From an uncultured Bacilli bacterium (lineage in GTDB: Bacteria > Bacillota_I > Bacilli_A > RF39 > UBA660): 16,087 nt of DNA. Location of the stretch: positions 1 to 16,087 of the forward strand of contig CANQUW010000015.1 in NCBI GenBank assembly GCA_947627145.1. The letters are read 5' to 3'. The notes beneath the pieces were generated by a model. That model was not told the origin of the DNA. It was given only the letters and a program-made list of their open reading frames with translations, and made no database searches. The translations under genes were made by a program, and so were the position numbers. Positions 7,352 through 13,915 of this stretch are shown one piece after another (the stretch's first letter is position 1; the number at the start of each line of letters is the position of its first letter).

Positions 7352-8632
7352 ATGAGAGAAAATTCAAGTGAAATTAAATTTACTAAAGAAGACAGAGAAA
7401 AATTACAAGAAGAGCTAGAGCGTGAAAGAGAAGAAGAATTAGAAAAAGAGGAAGAGAAAAAAGAAGACGAAGAAGAAAAGAACGAAGACAAAGAAAAGAA
7501 AAAAGAAAAAAAGAAAACAAAACATAAAACAAAGACTAAACATAAAAAAGATAAAGATAAAAAGGATAAAGACAAGAAAAAGAAAAAAGATGATAATAAA
7601 TCAAGAATACCATGGTCTTATATTTTGATATTGCTTTTAATAATTGCTGTAATAGTAGCTATTGGTGTTTACTATTACTTAGAAAATGAAAAAGATGTAG
7701 AATTAAAAGAACCATGGCAACAAGCATATTATACATTTTTAGAAAATGGTATGATTAAAAAAGGAAAAGATGGTTCTGGTAATGCTTTAAGTAATTCTAG
7801 TTTAATATATCAAGAGAAGAATCCTAAAATGTATTTCCTAGATGTAGAAGAATATACTTACCCTGTAATGATAACAGAGTCTACTGGTATAAAAAATGAA
7901 TATCAGACAAATGAAAATAGTACTGTTAAAAACATCTATAAAGTACACACAGTTGGTTATAACAATAAAGTAAATTATAACACTTATTATGATATTGATG
8001 ATATAGAACTTCTATATAATGTAGATACTAAAAATTCAGGTTGGTATTTGCATAAAGAAGATGAAAATATCGACACTTATACTGCAATATCTAATCAAGC
8101 AGTTTATAAATTTGAAAGTGATGATGACTTTGAAGATACATTTGAAGAAATAGATACAAATATAAATAAATATAAAATAGTGGAAAATACATCAGAAAAC
8201 AGACTTAAAAATACTATAGTAAAAGCAACTGATTCTATGGAAAAAATATCTGATATAATAGATGATGATACTATAAATAAAATAGAAGAAGAAAGACAAA
8301 AAGAAATTACTGATAAAGAAGAACAAATAGAAAAAGACGAAGAACAAGAAGATAAAAAAGAGGAAGTAAAAGAAACTTCTACAGGTTTAAAAGCAGGAGA
8401 ATATACTATTTCTTTTGGAACTTATAAAAATGATAATATTACTCTAACTTTAAAAAGTAATAAGTCATGTACTTATAAAGATGATGAAAATGATATAGAT
8501 ACTACTTGTACTTATACTTTAGAAGGTGACTCTAATAGTGGATTCCAATTAATAGTAAAATTAGAAAATGATACAAAATATTATATAATTAGTGGAAATA
8601 ATAAACTAGGTAATCTAGAATATCAAAAATAG
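7352..8632 (+). CDS. Single-pass membrane protein with highly charged cytosolic N terminus, unknown function
   Basis: 426 residues; GAGGTGG (7339-7345) precedes the ATG. Residues 1-85 are nearly all Glu, Lys, Asp and Arg: first acidic with Glu-rich heptads (12-50), then strongly basic (49-80, including KTKHKTKTKHKK). One membrane helix follows at about 88-109, placing the charged part inside and residues 110-426 outside. The outside part has an alpha/beta section (115-285), a second Glu/Lys-rich helix (297-342) and a C-terminal section (346-426) of short strands with Cys373 and Cys386, which could form a disulfide. No enzyme motif or family is recognised. rdgB begins 9 bases downstream with its ribosome site overlapping this stop codon, but a shared function is not implied. 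The layout resembles the smaller protein at 1578-2138. Confidence 0.82.
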   Translation: MRENSSEIKFTKEDREKLQEELEREREEELEKEEEKKEDEEEKNEDKEKKKEKKKTKHKTKTKHKKDKDKKDKDKKKKKDDNKSRIPWSYILILLLIIAVIVAIGVYYYLENEKDVELKEPWQQAYYTFLENGMIKKGKDGSGNALSNSSLIYQEKNPKMYFLDVEEYTYPVMITESTGIKNEYQTNENSTVKNIYKVHTVGYNNKVNYNTYYDIDDIELLYNVDTKNSGWYLHKEDENIDTYTAISNQAVYKFESDDDFEDTFEEIDTNINKYKIVENTSENRLKNTIVKATDSMEKISDIIDDDTINKIEEERQKEITDKEEQIEKDEEQEDKKEEVKETSTGLKAGEYTISFGTYKNDNITLTLKSNKSCTYKDDENDIDTTCTYTLEGDSNSGFQLIVKLENDTKYYIISGNNKLGNLEYQK

Positions 8633-8641
8633 GAGATTATT

Positions 8642-9229
8642 ATGAAATGTGTTTTAGCGGCCACTTCTAATAAAGGAAAAATAAAAGAATTAAAAGAAAT
8701 TTTTACTGATTATGAAGTACTATCTTTAAAAGAAATAGAAAATATTATTGGCAAAAAAATAAATATCAAAGAAAATAAACTTACATTTAAAGATAATGCT
8801 TTAGAAAAGGTAAGGTGTCTTTACAACGAGGTAGAAAAAAATTATATATGTATATCTGATGATTCTGGTATTTCAATAGATTATTTAAATGGTTTTCCAG
8901 GAGTACATACCGCAAGATGGATGGATGCAGATGATCATACTAAAAACTTACATCTATTAGAAAAACTAAAGGGCATAGAAAAAGAAAAAAGAACTTGCCA
9001 CTATACAACAGTAATTGCTTATAAAAATAAAGATGAAGAGCATACTTTTGAATATACACTTGATGGAATAATAAGTAATGAACCAAGAGGAAATAATGGA
9101 TTTGGTTTTGATGAAATATTTGAACTTGAAAACGGAAAAACTCTTGCGGAAATTTCTACAGAAGAAAAACTTAAGATAAGTCCAAGAAAAAAATCTTTAG
9201 ATAAATTAAGAAAATACCTAAAAAAATAA
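8642..9229 (+). CDS. rdgB: Non-canonical purine NTP pyrophosphatase (RdgB/HAM1/ITPase)
   Basis: 195 residues, the usual family length. The start AATSNKGKIKELKEI (6-20) is the phosphate-binding region, DNALEKV (51-57) the conserved helix, SDDSG (72-76) carries the catalytic aspartates, GFPGVHTARW (84-93) is the family signature, and GNNGFGFDEIF (150-160) is the nucleobase pocket. The enzyme hydrolyses ITP, dITP and XTP to monophosphates and pyrophosphate, keeping deaminated purines out of DNA and RNA. One oddity: the base-recognition motif, usually Ser-His-Arg, reads ISPRKKS (179-185), so the His is replaced by Pro. AGGAG (8631-8635) overlaps the upstream stop codon, indicating coupling to the membrane protein gene before it. 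Confidence 0.95.
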   Translation: MKCVLAATSNKGKIKELKEIFTDYEVLSLKEIENIIGKKINIKENKLTFKDNALEKVRCLYNEVEKNYICISDDSGISIDYLNGFPGVHTARWMDADDHTKNLHLLEKLKGIEKEKRTCHYTTVIAYKNKDEEHTFEYTLDGIISNEPRGNNGFGFDEIFELENGKTLAEISTEEKLKISPRKKSLDKLRKYLKK

Positions 9230-9247
9230 TTATTTTAACAAAATCCC

Positions 9248-9276
9248 TTGTCAAAATATGTACTTATATGTATAAT
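9248..9276 (+). promoter_or_regulatory. Strong sigma-A-type promoter
   Basis: TTGTCA at 9248-9253, an exact 17-bp spacer, and a perfect TATAAT at 9271-9276, about 37 bp before the start at 9314. The 84-base gap before it holds only a weak A/T palindrome after rdgB. Confidence 0.75.
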
Positions 9277-9313
9277 TAGTATATTAATATAATAGATAGG
9301 GAGGAAGGTTAAA

Positions 9314-9691
9314 ATGAATGAAATAAATAATAATTATATGGAGTGGTTAGAAAAGGAAATACTTGAAAATGGTAATTTTGATACAAAAAGTATTATACTT
9401 AATAATCTCTCAGAAGAGGAAAAAAAGAATATAGAAAAATTTGAATATTTTTACAATATAATTAGTAAATATGCCAAAGAGAATAATATAGAAGAATATT
9501 GGTGCAATAATTATTCTACATATAATATCAAATATAATGATAATTGTTATAATATAATAAAAGATAATAATGAAAACAAATATATATGTTTAAAGAAAAA
9601 AGATGACAATTTTATTGGTAATTATATAGATATTAATAAGATGATTGAAAAAGATATTTCAAAAGTTTATCAAAAAAAATCGCAAAATTAA
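9314..9691 (+). CDS. Small soluble protein of unknown function
   Basis: 125 residues, no family recognised. It is well supported as a gene: a near-consensus promoter, GGGAGG at 9299-9304 and its own terminator make it a single-gene unit. The protein is rich in Asn, Lys, Ile, Glu and Tyr, with no signal peptide or membrane helix, so it should be cytosolic. The first half (1-60) looks helical, and the second half (about 62-110, YWCNNYSTYNIKYNDNCY ... YICLKKKDDNFIGNYI) alternates like a small beta sheet. Cys64, Cys78 and Cys92 show no metal-binding spacing. The final codons KKSQN are encoded by the 5' arm of the terminator. Confidence 0.75.
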   Translation: MNEINNNYMEWLEKEILENGNFDTKSIILNNLSEEEKKNIEKFEYFYNIISKYAKENNIEEYWCNNYSTYNIKYNDNCYNIIKDNNENKYICLKKKDDNFIGNYIDINKMIEKDISKVYQKKSQN

Positions 9692-9710
9692 TGCGATTTT
9701 TTCTTTACTT
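9674..9710 (+). terminator. Terminator overlapping the end of the small gene
   Basis: AAAAAATCGCA (9674-9684) pairs with TGCGATTTTTT (9692-9702), 11 bp. The 7-base loop (9685-9691) ends with the TAA stop codon. A T-rich tail follows. Confidence 0.85.
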
Positions 9711-9721
9711 TTAAGAATTTA

Positions 9722-9730
9722 TGGTATAAT
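9722..9730 (+). promoter_or_regulatory. Extended -10 promoter for the GH13 gene
   Basis: TGG-TATAAT with no good -35; the best match, TTTACT at 9704-9709, has a 15-bp spacer and lies in the terminator tail of the gene before. Confidence 0.55.
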
Positions 9731-9766
9731 TAAATTAATATAATTAAGTAGGGTGGTGTAGGTATT

Positions 9767-11608
9767 ATGAATGATAAAAATATGTTTAATAGTTTTTCAG
9801 AAGAAAGTAAATATCCAACTGGTTCAGTAGAAGCCGGTACAGAAATAAATTTTAATTTAAAATTTGATAAAACTGATAAAATAGAAGATGCAAAATTGAT
9901 AATATTTCCAATAGATGATTGGTGGTTTAAAAGACAAGAAATAGACATGAAATTATCTAAAATGACTAATACTAAAAATTTCTATTCCTGCACTTTTACT
10001 CCAGATATAGATGTATATTATTATTTTTTTAAACTTAAGATAAATGGTGAATATAAAGAATTAAGACGTGGTATGTGTGGAGAGGCAATTTTTGCAGGAG
10101 AAGAAAATGAATGTTTTCAATTAACTTCATATGATAAAAGTAAGAATATACCAGATTTTATGAAAGGTGCTACATTCTATCAGATATTTCCAGATAGATT
10201 TAATAAATCTAATACCAAAAAAGAAAATATACCAACTGATAGAATAATACATAAAGATTGGAATGAAAATCCAATTTATTTACCTAACGAAAGAGGAGAA
10301 ATTAAAAATAATGATTTCTTTGGAGGAGACTTGAAAGGAATAACAGAAAAATTGGATTATATTAAATCACTTGGAGTTACTATAATATATTTAAACCCAA
10401 TATTTGAATCATCATCAAATCATAGATATGATACAGCTAATTATATGAAAATAGATCCTATGCTTGGAACAGAAGAAGATTTCAAAGAACTATGTAAAAA
10501 AGCAAATGATAAAGGTATAAAAGTAATAATAGATGGAGTATTCAATCATTCTGGTTCAGATAGTATTTATTTTAATAAAGAAAATAGATATGACAGTATA
10601 GGTGCATATAACTCAAAAGATAGTATTTATTCTTCTTGGTATCATTTTAGTAATTTTCCAAATGAATACGAATGTTGGTGGGATTTCAAAACATTACCTA
10701 AATTTAATCAATATTCTAAAGAAAATGAAAAATATATTGAAGAAGTAATAAAATACTGGATGGACAAAGGTGCTAGTGGAGTAAGGTTTGATGTAGTAGA
10801 TGAGATTAATAATGATAGATTTTATAAATTTTCAAAAGCAGTAAAAGAAAGTGGAGGAACGACTATAGGCGAAGTATGGGAAGATGTAAGTATTAAAGAA
10901 GCCTATGGAGAGCGAAAACATTACTTTACTAAAAATACTTTAGATAGTGCTATGAATTATGTTTATAAAGATGCTTTATTTGAATTCTTTGAAACTAAAA
11001 ATGGTAAAATATTTCTTGATAAATTATTACGTGTTATAGATAATTATCCAAAAGATAATCTAGATGCAATGATGAATATTATATCAAGTCATGATATAGA
11101 AAGAGCACTTACTCGCTTAGCTAAAGGGCCATCTGGAGGAGATAGATTCTGGGATGCAACAAACGATAGACTTGCTAATTATCTTTATGAAGAAGGAAAG
11201 AATAAATTAAAATTAATGTCAGTAATACAATATTTCTTACCAGGAAATCCATGTCTATATTATGGTGATGAAGCAGGAGTGTATGGATATAAAGATCCAT
11301 TTAATAGAAAAACTTATCCATGGGGAAAAGAAGATAATGATTTAATAGAATTTTATAAAACAATAGGTAATATAAGAAAAGAAGAAAAATATTTAAAAGA
11401 TGCTAAATTTATACCAATATTATTTAATGAGGGAACGTGTCTTTTCGAAAGAAAATCTCTTGATGAAAATAATAGTTTATATGTAGGAGTAAATATATCA
11501 AATAAAGAATACAACTTAGATTTCTTAAATACTAATAATATTTTATATTCAACTTCTGATAACAAAAAGATACTTACACCAAATAAAGCTTTAATATTAA
11601 AAAAATAA
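9767..11608 (+). CDS. Intracellular GH13 alpha-glucan hydrolase (neopullulanase/cyclomaltodextrinase/maltogenic amylase type)
   Basis: 613 residues, no signal peptide, so it should act on maltodextrins already inside the cell. Residues about 18-115 form a beta-sandwich like the CBM34 N-domain of neopullulanases. The barrel begins at GATFYQIFPDRF (134-145). Catalytic regions are complete: region I DGVFNH (256-261), region II GVRFDVVDE with nucleophile Asp342, region III GEVW with acid/base Glu369, and region IV SSHD with Asp443. FFGGDLKGI and NHRYDTANYMKIDP fit GH13 subfamily 20. The C-terminal beta domain starts near 550. The enzyme hydrolyses alpha-1,4 (and perhaps alpha-1,6) links. It is transcribed alone, with no sugar transporter or regulator next to it; GGGTGG (9751-9756) is the likely ribosome site. 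Exact substrate choice is not readable from sequence. Confidence 0.9.
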   Translation: MNDKNMFNSFSEESKYPTGSVEAGTEINFNLKFDKTDKIEDAKLIIFPIDDWWFKRQEIDMKLSKMTNTKNFYSCTFTPDIDVYYYFFKLKINGEYKELRRGMCGEAIFAGEENECFQLTSYDKSKNIPDFMKGATFYQIFPDRFNKSNTKKENIPTDRIIHKDWNENPIYLPNERGEIKNNDFFGGDLKGITEKLDYIKSLGVTIIYLNPIFESSSNHRYDTANYMKIDPMLGTEEDFKELCKKANDKGIKVIIDGVFNHSGSDSIYFNKENRYDSIGAYNSKDSIYSSWYHFSNFPNEYECWWDFKTLPKFNQYSKENEKYIEEVIKYWMDKGASGVRFDVVDEINNDRFYKFSKAVKESGGTTIGEVWEDVSIKEAYGERKHYFTKNTLDSAMNYVYKDALFEFFETKNGKIFLDKLLRVIDNYPKDNLDAMMNIISSHDIERALTRLAKGPSGGDRFWDATNDRLANYLYEEGKNKLKLMSVIQYFLPGNPCLYYGDEAGVYGYKDPFNRKTYPWGKEDNDLIEFYKTIGNIRKEEKYLKDAKFIPILFNEGTCLFERKSLDENNSLYVGVNISNKEYNLDFLNTNNILYSTSDNKKILTPNKALILKK

Positions 11609-11613
11609 AAACA

Positions 11614-11654
11614 AACCACATTTCTTAAATAAAATAGAAATGTGGTTATTTTTT
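11614..11654. terminator. Bidirectional terminator between convergent genes
   Basis: A perfect 12-bp stem (AACCACATTTCT at 11614-11625 with 11636-11647, 10-base loop) is flanked by an A run on the left and a T run on the right, so it can end both the GH13 transcript and the opposing gene. Confidence 0.85.
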
Positions 11655-12090
11655 ATAAATACTTTTTAAGTTCCTCCAAACTATTTTCTTGCATACTAAC
11701 ATACTTATTAAGTATTTTTTCAATCTTTTTATCAACATGCTTATTATTAATAAGTCTTCTTCCTTCAATAATCCCCATATTAGTACCTTGTACTAGAAGT
11801 TCTGCTATTTTAGAAGTTGTATGATCAGTCATAGTTTTCATGTTTATACCATACCAAGTCATAGCTTTAGTCATAGCATTAGTTTCATGAGGCTCCTTAT
11901 CATCATCACTTACATAATCTGAGTATATTTCATTAATAGAATTAGATATTTCTTGGTATTTATCATATTGTTTTTCAAGCAATTCTTTAAAAGTAGTATC
12001 ATCAACTTTTTCCAATACAAACTTAATAGCATCCATTCCCATGCAAGCACCCTTATTAACTTCATCTAATACATTTATATTATCTTTCAT
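11653..12090 (-). CDS. Small all-helical protein, possibly ferritin-like (DUF2383-like), unknown function
   Basis: 145 residues; GGAGG lies 7 bases before the ATG at 12090. It is predicted all-helical with four amphipathic helices (about 4-28, 32-60, 72-114, 118-144) and no membrane segment or signal. Notable conserved-looking blocks are NKGACMGMDAI (12-22), LLEKQYDKYQEI (37-48), DHTTSKIAELLVQGTNMGI (89-107) and the ending SLEELKKYL. From memory, similar hypothetical proteins are common in Clostridia and related Firmicutes and look like ferritin/DUF2383-type four-helix bundles. I see Glu and His residues in the helices but cannot show a metal site. No convincing promoter is visible in the 67 bases upstream, so it may rely on readthrough from the surface-protein gene or on a weak TATATT box. 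Confidence 0.78.
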   Translation of the reverse strand: MKDNINVLDEVNKGACMGMDAIKFVLEKVDDTTFKELLEKQYDKYQEISNSINEIYSDYVSDDDKEPHETNAMTKAMTWYGINMKTMTDHTTSKIAELLVQGTNMGIIEGRRLINNKHVDKKIEKILNKYVSMQENSLEELKKYL

Positions 12091-12135
12091 AATTAACCTC
12101 CAATAATATAATGAACAGATAATAATTATTTATAC

Positions 12136-12159
12136 AAAAAAACTTCACAAGGAAGTTTT
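12136..12159 (-). terminator. Terminator of the surface-protein gene
   Basis: On the minus strand AAAACTTC (12159-12152) pairs with GAAGTTTT (12146-12139), 8 bp with a 5-base loop, followed by further T residues to 12136. The stem begins within the stop codon. Confidence 0.8.
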
Positions 12160-13765
12160 AATTTTTCTTTTTATAATTTAAAGCAGCAAATGTAATTCCT
12201 ACTATAATAACTAATGCACCACCTATATAAAATAATATATTTACAAACGTTGAAGTATCAGGAACAGAAACTTTATTTATAGGTTCATTCTTCATAGTAA
12301 CAGATGTAAGTTTACTACCATCAACAATAAAATCTATACATTCAGTATTTAATTCATAATTAGTAGGTGCTGTTGTTTCACATAAAGTATAATTACCATC
12401 TTCTAAGAATAAGAACTTAGGAGTAGTACCACTAGTCCATTTCGCTATAATATCATTAGTATCTTTATATTTAACAACAAGTTCTGCTCCAGGTAGTTCT
12501 TCTGAATTAGTAGCATCAACTTTACTAATTTTAGTAAGATTTTTAAGTTTCAAAGATGCACTAGCAGTCTGTGTTGGAATATATCCTAAAAGTACATCAG
12601 AAAAAGTCTGTTTCTTATTATTTTCATCAAATGTTTTATCTTGTGATGTTGACTTAGTAACTCTATAACTATTACCATCAAGTTTAACAAAAGTAGCTGT
12701 AACTTTTATTTCTATAGTAGATAAACTCATATCATCAATTATAGGAACATATATCTTAAAAGAACCACTCATATTATTTGTATTACTAATTTTTTTGCCA
12801 TTTATATTAGTAATATATGCTCCATATTTATTTGGATCAATAACCTCTACAGAATAATATAAATATGGATAACTTGGATTAGTAACAGTAGGAGAAATAG
12901 CTTCAGTAGTAAGACTTTTACCATCAGATGATATCGAATAATTTATAGAATTTTTATTTGTTATACTAATACCAACAGAACTTTCACCAACAGTTCTATT
13001 ATTCATAGCGTCCCCTTCAAGTTTTAAAATATAATTTAAATAATTATAATTACTCTTAGAAGCAGCATCAGTTATTATTTTTTTTACTTCCTCAACAGAA
13101 GCAGTTTCAGTAATATAAGTATCACTTTTAGCAGAATGATAGAAATCACATCCATTCATAGATTTAAATGCATCAGGTGTAGTATCACTATCACTCAAAT
13201 GAACATTAACAGTAGGACAATAAGTAGATGTAAAACTATTTTTATTTTCTAACATATATAACCATAAAGCTATTTGAGTTATATAATGTTTAATATTATT
13301 ATCATTAACTGTACCATATTCACCAGTTGAAAAAATATCATTTGTATTTAAATTATTATATCCATGTGCAAGTATATATTTAATACCAATATCACTAACA
13401 CCACTAGGATTTCCACTAGTAATTTCAAAACTTTCAGTAGTTCTAGCAATATTAGCATTCTTAGTAAGTATATAAAGTGGAGTAGTACCATCGCTAGTTC
13501 TATAATTATTTGGAACTTTAAAATTCTCAAAATATTTTCTATTTTCATAACTAGGAGTTAAAGAGTCTGCAATATAATTAACTAAATCATTAGAAGAACC
13601 AGAATAATTAGATGTAAAAGTAGTAGTAGGCACACCATTATCATCAACTTGTATTGCATAACTGTCCTTTAAGACATATACACAAAAAGCAAATAATAAA
13701 ACACCCAAAATACTAATTCCGGTAAAAAGATTTAAAAAATTATTTTTAGATTGGTTTTTCATCAT
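12158..13765 (-). CDS. Cell-surface protein with degenerate thioester (TQXA) domain, SpaA-like domain and C-terminal anchor
   Basis: 535 residues from the ATG at 13765 (a second ATG follows at once; GGGTGG at 13777-13772 is the ribosome site). Residues about 13-32 form a signal/anchor helix after a basic start. Residues about 60-250 match a thioester adhesin domain: RTSDGTTPLYILTKNA, then ILAHGY and ITQIALWLYMLE with the TQxAxW motif (163-168). The cysteine that should bond with Gln164 is replaced by Ile99. Middle residues 260-400 are beta-rich repeats. Residues about 410-495 are a SpaA/Cna-B-like domain with Lys415 and Glu463 as possible isopeptide partners. VPDTS (501-505), a hydrophobic span (508-530) and KKKN end the protein, the layout of a sortase signal with an atypical motif. 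Role: surface attachment or stalk (inference). Confidence 0.85.
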   Translation of the reverse strand: MMKNQSKNNFLNLFTGISILGVLLFAFCVYVLKDSYAIQVDDNGVPTTTFTSNYSGSSNDLVNYIADSLTPSYENRKYFENFKVPNNYRTSDGTTPLYILTKNANIARTTESFEITSGNPSGVSDIGIKYILAHGYNNLNTNDIFSTGEYGTVNDNNIKHYITQIALWLYMLENKNSFTSTYCPTVNVHLSDSDTTPDAFKSMNGCDFYHSAKSDTYITETASVEEVKKIITDAASKSNYNYLNYILKLEGDAMNNRTVGESSVGISITNKNSINYSISSDGKSLTTEAISPTVTNPSYPYLYYSVEVIDPNKYGAYITNINGKKISNTNNMSGSFKIYVPIIDDMSLSTIEIKVTATFVKLDGNSYRVTKSTSQDKTFDENNKKQTFSDVLLGYIPTQTASASLKLKNLTKISKVDATNSEELPGAELVVKYKDTNDIIAKWTSGTTPKFLFLEDGNYTLCETTAPTNYELNTECIDFIVDGSKLTSVTMKNEPINKVSVPDTSTFVNILFYIGGALVIIVGITFAALNYKKKN

Positions 13766-13787
13766 TGCACACCACCCTATAATAATT

Positions 13788-13796
13788 ATTATATCA
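13788..13796 (-). promoter_or_regulatory. Extended -10 promoter for the surface-protein gene
   Basis: Minus-strand TGA-TATAAT (13796-13788) lies close to the ribosome site, which gives a short leader. No clear -35; the region upstream is a T tract. Confidence 0.5.
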
Positions 13797-13884
13797 CAAA
13801 AATACAAAAAGAAAATATTGTTTTTTTAGTATTACAAATATTTAACAAAAAATGTAAAATTTTCTTTTTAAAAAATTCATATTA

Positions 13885-13893
13885 TGGTATAAT
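13885..13893 (+). promoter_or_regulatory. Extended -10 promoter for recG
   Basis: TGG-TATAAT at 13885-13893; the only -35 candidate is TTTTTA at 13865-13870 (17-bp spacer). AAGGAGGG follows at 13901-13908. The T-rich stretch upstream may act as an UP-like element. Confidence 0.6.
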
Positions 13894-13915
13894 AAGCCAG
13901 AAGGAGGGACATGTT

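Noticed and set aside
7318..7575. A Ser-rich reading on the minus strand
   Set aside because: It is the mirror of the Lys/Glu-rich head of the plus-strand membrane protein and has no ribosome site of its own.
9223..9236. AAAATAATTATTTT as the rdgB terminator
   Set aside because: It is a pure A/T palindrome with no loop and no T tract beyond the arm; too weak to call.
11642..11824. A plus-strand hydrophobic reading after the GH13 gene
   Set aside because: It is antisense to the 145-residue helical protein, which has a proper GGAGG site, and it begins inside the terminator.
13751..13915. An N-terminal extension of RecG by 55 codons
   Set aside because: It would be translated through the recG promoter and into the surface-protein start; the ribosome site and homology both support the GTG at 13916.
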